From positions 12,501,561 through 12,565,560 of the forward strand of contig NC_088775.1 in the NCBI RefSeq assembly GCF_954871325.1: a DNA stretch of 64,000 nt, read 5' to 3'. This DNA comes from Gordionus sp. m RMFG-2023. Taxonomy: Eukaryota; Nematomorpha; Gordioida; Chordodea; Parachordodidae. The stretch's first letter is position 1, and every line of letters starts with the position of its first letter. Below are positions 27,701-38,777 of this stretch, one piece after another. Under the pieces are notes generated by a model, which saw nothing but the letters and a program-made list of their open reading frames with translations, did no database searches and had not been told where the DNA came from. Both the position numbers and the translations under genes were made by a program.

Positions 27701-30700
27701 TATCAGGAAAATTCTTTCTCCCTAGAACAGTGTAACTAAAAGGCTTACTATCTAAAACAAATGTTAGCATTGGATATACATTGAGCTTATAACGTCCCTT
27801 GGCTCTCTAAATTCTCAAGACCATCATATGTGTAAAATATGAAGAAATTATTTATTAAAAAATATGTATGGTATATATATTTTTTTATTTTAATAAATTT
27901 ATTAAAATATAATATAAATCTTATGGTTCTAAAACAAATATACCTTATTAGGTTTATTTAAAGATGAGTATATTTTATTTTTTTAACAAAATAGAATTTG
28001 ATGCGAGGTTTTTGTCACAAATACTCCTTGAATCGTTCGACTATCGTCACATTATGGGAGAGTACGCGAGTGGTTTTCTCCAAACGTTTCTACAATTTTT
28101 CCTACGAAAGTATGATCCTTAAACAGTATGTACTGTAAAAACCCGCTTATTAAACGACGGACTGGAACCTTAAAAAACCCGGAAATGGAATATTATAAAC
28201 GAGAACATTATAAGCGGGTTATATGTTGTATGCCAAATTTCAATATTATATCAATTTTTATTTAAGATCTTATTTCAAAACCTCTTTTTATGGACAGATA
28301 TTTATCTTAAGACATTTATAGCTTTAAAATAAAAATAATCTTTAGACCTAGGATTTAAGATGTATAAATGATACATTCGTCAAATTTCTGAGTGATGACC
28401 TAACCCCTAAATCGAAAAACTTTGTGCTTATTAGATACAATAGCTTTTTTTATTTTATAAAAAAATAAATTTTACAATCTATCCATATTACCAAAAAAAG
28501 TTTTGAAAAATATTTTAGTTGAGGCGGTCTGCAATTCCCGTCCCAGGACTGAAAAATATTTGTTTGGGCTGGGGCGGGCAAAAAATTAGTGCGTTAGATT
28601 ATTGATGAAATCGGATAAGTGATAGAAGTGACAATCCATAAAGTATTGTTTTTTAATTTAACCACTCTCCAATATATAAATAGTTGTTTATTTTGGTGTT
28701 CAACTATTTATATTTCGGATTAGGCCTTGTATTTAAAAAGTGACCCCGGCAACCTTAGTAAGAAATTGGAAACGGGCTGGGCCGGGCAAAATCTAGATTC
28801 CAGCCTGGCCGAGCTTGAAAATTGCTATTTGCAGACCCACGCTAGTTATGTTACCGTATTCGTTAATGATAGAATCTAAAAAGAAATCTTGTCAATTGAT
28901 TATTTAATTATCTATAGGTTAATTTGTAACTTTCACCTTTAATCCTGGGCTTAACATTTTTTTTAAAAAAAATTTTCAGATTCCCAAGGGAAACATATTT
29001 TGCAAAAACTTTTGGTCCTTTTGCGAATCATTTTATACGGGACCGTTTCTACCGATGATGCGAATAAACCTTTTAACCAACAACATCATAAGAAACTATC
29101 CTTTTCCTCTGACGAGCACCCATCATCTCCATCCGCATCTTTTCCTCCGAACAATTTGTATAACTCTCAAAGTCCACTTCCGGCGGTTATTTTGAATGAC
29201 TCTCGGCAAAATTTTAAAGTCAGAGAAGAGCTCGAGTTTTATTCCGACCTTAAGATTAAGACTGTGACCGATTTGATATGGAAAGAATGCTTGTTCCCAA
29301 ATCTATTGTCTAATGTTGATCATTCAATACGACATCTAAATAATACACCTGTGAGTGGTGAGGTTACGCTTCCCACCGATTTCATAAAAGGTCTTTTGGA
29401 ATTATTGGTTGAGGGATGTGTCGACAACGTCAGTTCGTACGAAAGTTCTGGAACCGATAAGACGCATTTCAGCTCTCATATTCACACTACGAGCCACACT
29501 AATTTTCCTAATATCAGTAAAAAAATATATAAATCACATTTGCAACACTGTATTGGTTGCTATAGAGATTTGAATCCTGTCCTATCCAAAAAGCCGGTCT
29601 GACTCACCCGGGTTTGGTCGGATAGTACTTAGTCCGGGATCAGTTGGTGTTTAAGTTAGGGTAAGGTTATAAGCTTCAACTTATTGAAACCTAAATAGGT
29701 TTTTTTTAAACCTGATTTCAAAAAATAAAAATAATTTAGTGACTGCTCATACGATAAACGACAAATTTATAGGTTCCTGTTTGGATTCGATATATAAATT
29801 AGCGTTGTCTCCCCGAATACTCGATACATATACACCGAACATTAATACTTTGCCTATCCTTTTATTATTGGATAGATGCGAAAACGTGCTAAAAAATTAT
29901 TTGAAAGACGAGGAAGTTTGGGCTAAGTACCCACTTCCTAAGTAATTATTTTCAAAAAAAATATATCTATATTTTTTAATCTATTTTTACATTTATTTAC
30001 TAATCTTTCTTTCATTCTTTCTTTCTGTAGAAGTCCTCATTTCTTACTAATTAATTAAATGATTTGTAGAGTCAATCATGAATATATATTCAAATTTTCT
30101 TTATTCATTTTCTATTAATTTATTTTCATGGTAAGAACATTTTTTAATATTACAAACGCGGGTTATGATAAATATTCGTTTTTTCAACTAATTAAAATAT
30201 ACATTAATTGATTGACATTTCAGAAACGTATTATTTAATTTATATGTTCACAAACTGTGACATTTTCTTTCTTTTGATATAATATATATATTTTTAAAAA
30301 AATTAACTTATCTACTTTTAAAAGGATTCGGTTAATAGAAATTACATCTACTCTTACAACATTGACCAAATTACTTTCTTTTCTACAACAAAATGATCTT
30401 CCAAATAAGCAAAGTATATATAAATAATACAGAGTTTGGTTATTTTATTTGCAGGAGATTTTTTTTATAAAAAAATAAATATAACAAATGAATTTAGAAA
30501 TAAACAAAAGAAATTTATATATTCGTAAATTATTTATCTTTTTTAAATTTAAAAATAAAATAACATAGATAATTCCTTGATATGGGACCGAATTCTTAAT
30601 ATTTATACGCTATTGGTTAATTGTATGCTTTCAAATTCCCGCCAAATATGCAGTTATTTGCAAAACGCGCTAAAGCAATATACGGCATTTTTGAATCCTC

Positions 30701-30723
30701 CGCCTTCGTTTTTACCGCGATAA
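4769..30723 (+). CDS. MON2: MON2 homologue (Golgi/endosome trafficking scaffold), 5' end not found
   Basis: MON2 is a large peripheral membrane protein related to the BIG/GBF Arf exchange factors but lacking a Sec7 domain. It works with Dopey in endosome-to-Golgi transport. My splice model has 31 exons: 4769-4851, 5249-5374, 6103-6240, 6548-6741, 9175-9299, 10057-10181, 10338-10464, 11319-11464, 12149-12221, 13715-13872, 14140-14222, 15130-15234, 15965-16227, 16322-16382, 16750-17013, 17341-17700, 17881-17952, 19282-19373, 22471-22833, 23101-23311, 23712-23889, 24530-24764, 25286-~25402, 25702-25833, 26536-26571, 26863-26985, 27995-28109, 28980-29516, 29740-29941, 30325-30413, 30569-30723 (stop TAA 30721-30723). 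This is about 1,695 codons; vertebrate MON2 has about 1,700 residues in total, so linkers are longer here. Recognisable stretches include IIKLFSPNV, LNISLTSIGLLW, VRKSACQTLFSTLEAHG and LLIHHSRDT. Splice phases agree at almost every junction. The first ~200 residues are not found. The family assignment is from recalled homology. Confidence 0.93.
5470..5735. repeat. Inverted-ended repeat with AACGCTTT/AAAGCGTT ends
   Basis: The left part has TAGGTTTAGCCGCTTTTATA and the right part has GCTTGAACCTAAAGCGTTTA, inverted partners. The internal CAGCTGATTCCTCATAAC recurs at about 47985 within UFL1 intron 13 (47935-48115), which also shares GTTTATAGTAAACC with the ends. No coding capacity. Confidence 0.5.
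6950..7290. repeat. GC-tract interspersed repeat
   Basis: Blocks such as GACCCCGCCCCGGTCGGC and TACCCGGCCCAGCAATTGCA stand out in AT-rich DNA and resemble those at 10816-11107 and 28515-28840. The right end GCAGACCTCG resembles the AGACCTGCA ends of related copies. Confidence 0.45.
7655..7865. repeat. Palindromic repeat family C, second cluster
   Basis: Shares GTTAGCGCGAATTCGCAGTT, ACTTCGCCGTGGATTCGTG and the TATTTTGTATA core with 2780-3020, including inverted ends. Confidence 0.6.
8290..8765. repeat. Palindromic MITE family B, compound degenerate copy
   Basis: Contains GGGATCTCTCAATTTTGTA, ACATGTTGGAATACATTTCC, GGTCAAATCAG (twice) and the end AAATAAGAGATTCCGAATC, matching the clean copy at 49348-49639. 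One arm segment is repeated about 125 bp apart. Confidence 0.6.
9175..14222 (+). CDS. MON2: MON2 exons, HUS-box and following region
   Basis: Seven exons. 9175-9299 reads IMECEIFISMLLKFTDPEK and continues to KIDILR; 10057-10181 follows as SICRNYDLKSHSSKIYHML. These match the MON2 stretch ending in LLRSFC. 10338-10464 is a polar linker. 11319-11464 carries LITLLHVCLLDLVDTL. 12149-12221 carries SWLQILSSLTILLDAT. 13715-13872 carries MAFITSLCKASLPNHY, nearly identical in pattern to the vertebrate protein. 14140-14222 is a short charged linker. All internal junctions agree in phase. The 1.5-kb intron before 13715 contains a tract of visibly higher GC content with no intact frame (12540-13560). Confidence 0.9.
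10816..11107. mobile_element. Non-autonomous element with CAGAGACCTG inverted ends
   Basis: It starts CAGAGACCTGCAGAGG and ends CCTCTACAGGTCTCTG, near-perfect terminal inverted repeats of the CAGNG type seen in hAT elements. Inside are repeated blocks like TCCGGCCCGGATTTTATA and AGCCCGACCCTGG. Length is 292 bp. The 8-bp flanks are both AT-rich but not identical, so the target duplication is unclear. It lies within MON2 intron 10465-11318. Confidence 0.6.
12540..13560. other. GC-elevated tract without intact reading frame (old insertion?)
   Basis: Base composition is visibly less AT-rich than the surrounding intron and the DNA is not low-complexity, as expected of former coding DNA. All frames are broken by stops. 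Short suggestive pieces exist on the minus strand (YIDGTQVSNINV), but no family can be named with confidence. Confidence 0.4.
14690..14980. repeat. GC-tract interspersed repeat, AT-rich variant
   Basis: Repeats of GGTCTAGACTTGAAATT and ATCCGATCCTGTCTTGAAATT with a right end GCAGGTCTCTGATT, matching the terminus of the 10816-11107 element. Only the right end is clear. Confidence 0.45.
15130..17952 (+). CDS. MON2: MON2 exons, central armadillo-like region
   Basis: Six exons. 15130-15234 contains WKIMLATIH and joins to 15965-16227, which opens HITLIMGFKLP. Together they match the LVLATLQHLVWILGLKP segment of MON2. 15965-16227 then runs through an Asn/Thr-rich linker to LLTNLFENS. 16322-16382 (SEKNLLNLFDALIELSEQ) and 16750-17013 (PSLFPLSKLFEVAHLNTFR) follow in phase. 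17341-17700 includes VSILAIFSPLLSVIA and a serine-rich stretch near its end. 17881-17952 carries AYQYSLVEAYHPIF, corresponding to the AFQCLQLVVTDF segment. The donor of the last exon and the acceptor at 19282 disagree by one base. Helical repeat architecture is inferred from the family, not visible directly. Confidence 0.9.
18040..18440. repeat. Palindromic MITE family B, diverged copy
   Basis: The left arm has GGGATTCTGAATCTCTCAAT and the right arm has TCTCCCTCAGTAAATGAGATA. Internal GATGTATTCCGACAT and GGATGCATTTCTGGTCATAT are inverted partners matching the clean copy. Confidence 0.6.
19282..24764 (+). CDS. MON2: MON2 exons, most conserved C-terminal HDS region
   Basis: Five exons hold the best-conserved block. 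19282-19373 ends LNISLTSIGLL and continues as WNISDYL at 22471 across a 3.1-kb intron. 22471-22833 contains IWMCLYSKLACSCLDHRPSV then RKSACQTLFSTLEAHG. 23101-23311 opens ILFPLLDHVR and has LLIHHSRDTPIKQWSETQ then LEGLARIF. 23712-23889 has SSEISLAAIKCFKEM. 24530-24764 opens VSQLWRTWLSM and ends TEAVETLHEVFE. The acceptor used for the last exon is AAG before TGTATCCC, which keeps phase; the nearby CAG does not. The intron before 22471 holds a gypsy fragment and a palindromic repeat. Confidence 0.93.
19860..20290 (-). pseudogene. Ty3/gypsy-type polyprotein fragment
   Basis: On the plus strand, GGACTTGCCCATCCAACATC, ACCGGCTCGATGA, TTTATCATCATAA and TTTTTGAAAACATTGATCAA parallel the sequence at 36180-36480 base for base with gaps. 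This is a second decayed copy of the same gypsy element, covering the protease/reverse-transcriptase border, read on the minus strand. Confidence 0.65.
21066..21233. repeat. Palindromic MITE family A, copy lacking left tip
   Basis: Shares ACGGCTAACTC, CAAGCCTGAAGATTTTACTC, GCACAAAGGTTTAAACATCT, ATTGAGTTAGCCATTTTTAA and TCAAGCGGCTTAATAACAC with the other copies. Lies in MON2 intron 19374-22470. Confidence 0.7.
25286..30723 (+). CDS. MON2: MON2 exons, C-terminus
   Basis: 25286-~25402 (MQDMQLLTQLLEDPNTKHL) has an uncertain donor. 25702-25833 reads IVAQSQNEPITQRGLVVYK. A 36-nt micro-exon at 26536-26571 (ALTMHETLAHML) is in phase with both neighbours but weak on its own. 26863-26985 and 27995-28109 join as NIEKHID-NLMRGFCHKYSL, matching the KTLRVPLSLKYS segment. 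28980-29516 is the longest exon, with a Ser/Pro-rich insertion followed by DLIWKECLFPNLLSNVD. 29740-29941 ends DEEVWAKYPLPK, matching ERLSGKCPLPRQ. 30325-30413 reads IRLIEITSTLTTLTKLLSFL. The last exon, 30569-30723, contains LIWDRILNIYTLLVNCM and ends NPPPSFLPR before TAA, close to the family's QPPAS end. Phases agree from 25702 onward. Confidence 0.9.
27486..27690. repeat. Palindromic MITE family A, well-preserved copy
   Basis: The left end is GTTAACCGGCTCGATTTGAG and the right end is CAAATTGAGCCGCTTGACAA, inverted partners. The interior keeps AAGCCTCGCAATTTCGCTAA and ATGTCTAAACCTTTGTGCC. Lies in MON2 intron 26986-27994. Confidence 0.8.
28515..28840. repeat. GC-tract interspersed repeat
   Basis: Has GGTCTGCAATTCCCGTCCC at the left, GGGCTGGGGCGGGCA, GGGCTGGGCCGGGCAAAATC and TTTGCAGACCCACG at the right. 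The ends are inverted (GGTCTGCAA / TTTGCAGACC). It is inserted in the intron just before MON2 exon 28980-29516. Confidence 0.55.
29545..29605 (+). pseudogene. Possible hAT transposase C-terminal remnant
   Basis: The frame reads YRDLNPVL immediately after the MON2 exon donor at 29517. The hAT element at 37967-38218 has YRDLNPIL in the corresponding place. The match is short, so chance is possible. Confidence 0.3.
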
Positions 30724-33700
30724 AAATAAAATTCTAATTTTTTATATTTATTTTAAATTTTATCTTCGAAAGGGAGGGGGAGGGATAAAAAAGATTAACA
30801 AAATACAAAAATTGATTAAATGCAAATATTATATTTGAATACATATTTTTTTTATTAATGGAAAAAAAATATTTATGTATTAAATTATATACTATAAAAT
30901 ATTTAAATTTTATATTAAAAAAAATTTAGTACCCACCACAGATACTGCAAATTTAACTATATTTCTTGATTTTAAATTAAATTGGGTTATATTGTATATA
31001 AGAAGAGAAGAGAACACTACTAAATAAACACTAATAAATGAAATCGATTATAGCTATATTATAATATTGTTATTTTTTTTAATGATTATTTGAATAAATA
31101 ATTTCTTCTAATAACAATATCTTTGGCTACCGAAATAAAGTTTTGATTCAAAAAATGAAAAAATTATATATTAGAAAGTGATCTTAATTTTGTTTAGAAT
31201 TTTTTTTAAAAACAAAAATTAATTATCTATTTGGTTTTAATTTGCTTTCTTATTTTCGGTAAAAATTGAAATCAGGGCATTCTTCATCACATCTTTCTTT
31301 GTGCTGTTATCTATTTTCAAAATATTGAATTTGGATAGTGACAATAGAGCAGGGTTTGGAAAATCTTCAAACTAGATCTGAACCCATAAAAATTTAAAGA
31401 AATAATCCATAATTTGAACTGTAATTGAACATTAAAATAAATATATATAAAAAATAGTTCGCCAGCGAATTTGGACAAAATTTAAATTTCTTAATATTAT
31501 TCGGCAAAAAAAATCTACTTATTTTTTTTTAATTCGCGATTATTTTCGTAGAGTCCATCCTAATGTTCTTTGGCCAACAATAATATTATGTGTAAATTTT
31601 TATATGTCAGATATTTTGCATTTAAAATTTATTTGAAAAGTGGTATTTTGATCAAGCTTTCTCTGTTTTTTTAAAAAAAAATTTGTATATAAATGATCAA
31701 TAAATATCAAACATTTTAATTAATTTATAATAGTATAAAATATTCATATTATTAATCCATCGTAGTATGTGATATCATTTTATTATAAACATAGAGGTTT
31801 TACAAAATATGAAATTTACAAATCAAACATTTTTTTGAAGAGAGAAAGAAAAAAAAGGTAAAGTAATAAGAAATCATTTCTTTTCCATTAACTTTACAGA
31901 AATATGAAATTTGCCAAACAAAAAGTAATAAAACGCCTGAACCGAATCTGAAGAGAATTGGAATCATATAATTTCATGTATTTTGATTATATAGGAAAGT
32001 GAGTGAAGGGGGGGGGGGTGATGGTAGATTTAACTCAGACAAACCATGAAATTTAAAAAATTTGGTAATGGCTAAATGTCGATAATTCGGCTCAATCTTC
32101 ATGCGCCTACTGGAGAAAATTTATTAACATTAAGGTTTTTTAATTTATATTAGTTTCATTCAAATTTGAACTGCTATCTTTTTATGAAAAACTCCGAAGC
32201 CAAAAGTGATAATTTTTTAATAAAAACTTGTTTTCGCTGTTGATTCATTAAAAATAATTTTATAACCGGAACCTTTATAAACTTTTTACAATTAGCCGAA
32301 CCGAACGTTTATAATTTTTTCTTAAGAACCACAAAACCGAACTTTAACCATTATAAATTTTTATATATTGAACCGTTATAAATAAACTTTCGGGGTTTGA
32401 GAAAAAATAAAAATAAGATATACACTTCAGCTATATCGGCATATTTTTAGATCTTCATTGAATAGAAAGCTAATTATAAATTAAATTATATTTTGGTTCA
32501 TTCCCCGGGGAGCCCGATTAATCTATATTTTCTTCTTCTTCCCTAAATCATTTAAAATTACCCGCCCCCCCCTTCTTCCTCGTATTATCATTTGCACTAA
32601 TTATATTCCCATTATTATACTTTGTATTATGAAGTCGTTGGTTGTTAAATTTCTTAAAATTTCTAGAATTGTTAAATTATATATTTTTCTTAAATTCCGT
32701 TATGTAAAAATTGTATAAATGATTTATTATAAAATATTAGAATATTGTTTTTTTTTAAATATATTATTATTATGATAAATATACATAGATTGTGATTATA
32801 TAAAAAATTATTATTATCATAAATTGGAATAAAAGTTTTTGTTTAAAAAAAAAAAAATTATAGTTATCATTGAAATTAAATTTATTCAAATTTTAACGGA
32901 CATATGTATCATCTCCCCTTGAATTAAAGGTCAATTCAGCTGTAAAAAACTCTTTCGTGTGCTAGTTTCAGGAACACGTGGAATTTTTTTTGGTAGAAAG
33001 ATTCAGAAATTCGATCCTCTTTTCTCTCCAAAAAAAATTAGAATATCCATATCTTGTTGTTATCTATATCATTATTTTAAATATATATATTATTATTACA
33101 ATTATTCTAATTAATATTTAAATTTAATGATCATTATTATTTCAATAAATATGTTTTAACGTTTAATTTGTTTGGCATTGTTTTTTTCGGTTTGACTAAA
33201 CTGCAAATGCTTAGGTAAATTCAAATTCGGTAAAAATTTTATATTTATATTCTATTAATTGAGCTGAGAATCATTTCCTTATGATATAAACAAGTTATAA
33301 AAATTAAATTACTATATATATTCAATAATATAATAAATTAATCCAATCTATTAATAGATGGTTTAAATCTTTTAATATAATTATGTTTAAAATAATTAAA
33401 ATTTAAAAATGTAATTCTATTCAATCCGCAAGTTGACGTTTTACTATTAAAACTATTTTTTGTTTTATATATTTCTAAAAATTATAACAAAATTACCTTC
33501 TCTTTCAACCTGGAATTCTTTTGGTAACTTTTTTAATACTTGAGATTGAAGATGTACTGGAATCAGGATATTTTTAAAAAAACTGGGTCAGATCTTTCAA
33601 ATATGGATTTGTTCCAACTTTATTTGATCATCTTAAAAATTTATAAACAAATAAATATTTTTCTTACAACACGAAAAATGTCACCTTTAGATAAATAAAA

Positions 33701-33900
33701 TATTTATACTGTCTAGATATTATATTGTTGAAGATATACCACTATATGCAAATTTATTTTTTATTGAATAGAATTAAAATAAATTTTTACATGGCCAGTT
33801 AAATAAAAATTTCTACTATTTGTATTCGATTTGAATAATTGGAATGAATTTTCTTAATAAAATAACTAGTCTTGTCTCCTTCCTTACTATATCTTTATCT
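30724..33900. other. Intergenic, AT-rich; nothing recognised
   Basis: Downstream of the MON2 stop there is very AT-rich sequence with a run of 11 G at about 32008 and no supportable reading frame. A candidate polyadenylation signal (AATAAA) occurs at several places, so none can be singled out. Confidence 0.5.
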
Positions 33901-36520
33901 GTAGTAACTTGGAACATCATGTCACCTGTTTGTGTGTGATAATGCCTTTATTAAATTTTTCATCTTGTATTTTATATTAAATAAAATCTCCTACATTCAT
34001 GGTTCAATTAAGTGATAGTATAACGTTCCTTTTCCACTAACAGTTTAATAAATCCCATTGAATTCTAATATCGCGATTAAACATTCTTTTGGAAGGTGCA
34101 ACTCCTGTTGTGTCATTTTGTGTTTATATAATTGAATAAGAATTTATCAAGTGAAATATCTAAATTATTCTTTATATTTCTTTTCAGGTGCATCTTAAAC
34201 GTACTCATCATACGTTCCATCTGGCAATTAGACTGCTGGTGGTATTTTGACGTCTGTATATGTTTTATGCCATAATCGTTGCAAAATTTCTCGAAAAGAC
34301 TATAGTTTCAGGTATTCCAAATAGCGAGATTTTTTAAAAATATCTTTTAGTAATTTTTGACAGGAACAATAATTGGAAATTTACTATAGGCATCCACTAT
34401 TAACCTTTTTGTGAACTGACCCGCATAATCTATATGTATCCTTTTAAAGGGTTTAGTTGCCGAAACCCTTGGTTTATTTTTAGTATTGTCAAAATATGTA
34501 TATCAATTGTCACGACTTTTTACTTCAATCTCTATGTCGTATTCATACCGGACCACCACATATAAACTTTGGCTAAGGATTTGATTTTTCCTGCTCCTAT
34601 TGACTTTCATGTAATATTTGCAGTATATTTTTTCACATACTTGATGGAATGATTTTGTTGTTCTTATAAAGACAATCTTTACTGATACTTAGTTCATATT
34701 GAATGTTTTTATAAATTTTGTTTTTTATAGGTTCTTTATTCTTATATCATTTCTCACTTTCGATATTTTAATATCTATATATTAAATCTAAAGTTAAAAA
34801 AAACGATAATGAATTTTATTTGTAATTCTTTTGTATATATACATTTATATAATTATCCAATTTAACTTCTAATAATATGCAATTTGATTAACCTCGATAA
34901 TATAATATTACATGTCGGAAAGTTAATATAATATACAAATTATGTCCTTTTAAAATATATATAACGTGACCTTTAAAAATATATCTTAACCTTTACAATA
35001 ATATTCAGATGTAACACTTTATAAGTTTCGTCACATATTTTGAAGTTAATAGGTATATCCCCTAAATCATTTATAATTGTAATATTATCTTTTTATGGTA
35101 ATCTTACAGTCAGGAACAACATTGTATGCCAACTTTATATTTTATGTTGAAATCATTACCTAAAGTTATGTTCCATTTCTGCAAGGACATAGTATTGTTG
35201 TCCTTAAGACCCTTAGTGAAAATATAGACGAGAGTTTTATGGTCAATGATAAGTGCAAATATAGTCTTAATTAAATATTCCTGGAATATCTTGATGGCAA
35301 ACATTATAGCAAGAGCCTTATGTTGGTGTAATTCATTTCAGAATTTAATAAAGTTCTTGATGCAAATGCTATTTTTGCCATCTATTTAAGTGTGAAATAC
35401 ATTACATAGAGTTGCATCAGTAGCTCCGATGAGTAATTTGGGGTTAAAATAAATCAATGTTGTAGGAAGACTAATCAACGTCTTTAAATCATTAAAACAT
35501 CTAGAGTGTTCTAAATTCCATGCCCATTTTTCTTTGTTGACAATTTAGTATAAAGGATCAGCATATCTGCAAAGTCTTTTAAAATTTTCTCTAGTAGTCA
35601 GCCATTTCCAGAAATGTTGATAGTTCAGAAGCTAATTTTAGTTCTGGCATGCTTATTATTGCTTTGATCTAGTCATGATTCGCATGTATCTACTTTCTGT
35701 CAATATCATGACTCAGAAAACGAATTTCATTTTTGAAAAACAAGCTTTTGGCAATTAGGTACTAAACCATATAATACGATTCTTTCCAAAACTTATTTAA
35801 TGTTATTTAAATGAGATTTATCGTTATTTCCAGTTATAAGTAAATCATCGATATAAATATGATATCTTTCATATTACAACACAGAATCCACTATTTGTTG
35901 AAATAATGCAGATTAGGTCTCTAGCTCAAAAGGAAGTCTAGTAAATTGGTATTATCCCTTGTGTGTGGATATTGTCGAAAAATTTCCGCAGCTTTTATCA
36001 ATGGGAATCTGTAGAAATGCGTTTTTAAAATCGATCTTGGTAAATTTCTTTTCTCCCGAAAGTTATTAAATCATTTATTCGTGGAAGTGGATATTTAAAA
36101 TCTTCTAGAGTTGAATTAATTGTGTCTTTAAAGTCAGCGCAAAGCCTAATGTTCCCATCATTCTTGTAGATGGCGTTATAGGACTTGCCATCTAACATCT
36201 TTAACCGGCTCGATGATTTTTTTTTGTATTCATCTATTATGTTCTTTACCCACAACTTCAATTTTTGTAAGGTATACACCTTGGTGTTATAATCTTAGGT
36301 AAGGCATCTCTCCTTAAATATAGCTTGACATTTGCTTTGTTAATTGGTATGTTAGTCATTTTGGATTCGCAGTTTTTGGTCAGTTTTTTAATTTTATCAT
36401 CATAACTTGTATTAATTTTTGCTATGAACTTATTCAAGATATTTTTGAAAGCGTTGATCCATGAACGTCCTAATAGTGCATTTTTTTCTAATCAATTTCT
36501 TTAATTTATTTTAGTAAATT
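33900..36520 (-). pseudogene. Decayed Ty3/gypsy retrotransposon
   Basis: On the minus strand, 36279-36025 includes LCADFKDTINSTLEDFKYPL followed by PRIND, the conserved reverse-transcriptase segment preceding the catalytic block. 35304-35110 includes DHKTLVYIFTK, the RNase H region. Around 34550-34230 broken frames contain HIDYAGQF and VDAYSKFP, typical of the integrase core. The order RT, RNase H, integrase on the minus strand fits Ty3/gypsy. Stops and frameshifts run throughout, and long terminal repeats were not identified. It is an inactive relic. Confidence 0.75.
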
Positions 36521-37966
36521 TATAATTGTAAGATATTAATTATAGCGTATCATTTTATAATGATAGAAATCAAAATAATAATTATTTTTTAATAAACGAT
36601 TAATTCACTTATTTCGTATGATTATAAAAATAAATGAATAAAAACCTGTTTTAATATAAATCAGTAAACATATAAATAACAATATATTACTTATTAAAAC
36701 CTTATATTATATTTTTAATGATTTATAATTTTTTTAAAATTATAATGTGACATATAGTAACAACCAAATGACATCGCAGATTGGCCTAAATATTAGAGAT
36801 AATAAAAAATTTCCACTGCATATAATCCCCCCCCCCATCCTTTTACTCCAAAATGTATACAATATATCACAATAAAAAAGAATTTGAAAGAAAAATTAGT
36901 AAAAGTTAATAAATTTTTAAAATAACGGCTATAATTCAAAATATATTTAGAAATAAGAGTATTTTTATTTAAAAAAAGTGAAAACAAAATTATTTTTAAT
37001 TCCAGAGGCCTATAATAAGTGAACTCAAAGACCTTTAATAAAATTTAAGAAAACCCCGCCTAATAGTGCTTCTCTCTCTTAAAAAATCCTTAAGAAGCCA
37101 GTAACGAAGCGTTCATAGAAGCAAGAGAGGCATTACTTCCCTTGTAATTTTTTTAAAAAAAGCTTAAATAAAATTTAAACAGTCTGTCAAGGATGACAGG
37201 GAAATGAGAATTTTTTTCTTACTTTCGATAGATGTTACTTTTTATTTGATAACCATATAAAATTTTTTATTTTTTTTAACCCATTCCCTCCACCTTTATA
37301 CCATGTCCAGTCCAACCCATTGACTAAGAGTGAATATTGTTTTTGACTTGAAAAAAATATTAATGAACCTTAACTTGATACCCATATCAATATTCTCGAT
37401 GTTAAAATATTACAGATTACTTGATACCATATTAATATTCTCGATGTTAAAATATTACTGATCACCTACTCCTAGACTCGCCCATTAAGAGGGAGTGGTC
37501 GATCTTCTGTTGAATCTGCACATATCAGGCCAAAAAACACAACTTTAAAAATAAATAACAATAAAATTTAAGAACCCATGAGGACTGATGATAAGCTGCT
37601 TTACCGAGGACATAGCGCTAAGCGGGTGCGATAAATGTTGAGTTATCGTATTTATTTTCTAGTTCGATTCAAAAACCGAATAAGATAAAAAAATGTTACA
37701 AAATGTGTCCACAAAAAATAATATTATTTTTACCACGTTAAAAAAAAATTAATATAATATTTTACTACGTTTAAAAAAAGTATGTACGGGAAGTAAATCT
37801 AAAATTGTATATTTTTTATAATAAATAAAAAGAAAATTTCATACTCATACGATACATTTATGCAGCATGCAGTTGCGTAGCTATAGGGGGGGGGGGTCGA
37901 GTTTATATCCCCCTTTTTAAATTATACGTTCAAAACTCAAAAGTAACTTTATATCAAATAAATACC

Positions 37967-38218
37967 ATGAATATTTATATTTTTCTTGAGGCATTACAAT
38001 TATTTAAGGAAACTTTAAACTTAAGAACAAATATCAAAACACTTTTAACAATATTAGCAACACTTCCCATAACTACTTGGGCCAATGAGCGGTCATTTTC
38101 GACATTGACTCGACTTAAAAGTTATTTAAGGGTAACCTCTGGCCAGGCGATGACCAATGGATTGGCTCTTCTGAATATATATAGAGATCTTAATCCTATC
38201 CTAAATGAGGTCATATAG
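37967..38218 (+). pseudogene. hAT transposase C-terminal dimerisation region
   Basis: The frame reads LPITTWANERSFSTLTRLKS followed by YLRVTSGQ, then LALLNIYRDLNP. This is the hATC dimerisation motif (A.ERSFS.L.RLK.YLR...RL..LALL.I), close to zinc-finger MYM-type and 52-kDa-repressor-like hAT proteins. The catalytic DDE region and BED finger are absent, so this is a remnant of a longer transposase. Confidence 0.85.
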
Positions 38219-38777
38219 GAAATGGCCAAAGGGCCATTAAGAATTAAGTTAAATATATAAAATATAAAGTTTTTTAACATAGTATTTTTAGTTTTTTTTA
38301 ATCAAAAGCAATCGAAATATTTTTTCAAATAAGCACTTATTATTTTAAATTTGTTTAGTTCACATAAAATTATATTTCGTTATTTATAAATTGTTTTACA
38401 ATAGTTTATATAAAATTTATGTTTTGTTATATATAAAAATTTTTTTAACATTTATTTTATTATAGATAACATTTATAATATTTTAATCTATAATTTAAAT
38501 GTGTTATAAAACACTATTAATTATAAAAAATATCAATTATAATTAAAGTAATTTATATCGTTTATAAAAAGCAATTTATATGTTTAATACTAATAGTTAT
38601 AAAGTATATAATTTATAATTAAGGCAATATAATATTTATAATTAAAACAATATAATATTTATATTTTAAATAATCGCTTTTTATTTGTAAATTAATTTTT
38701 ATAAAAGTATGTATAATATATTGAAACGTATATCTATAAAAATTATGTCGAAATGTGTTATTTTAACTAAAATTAGT

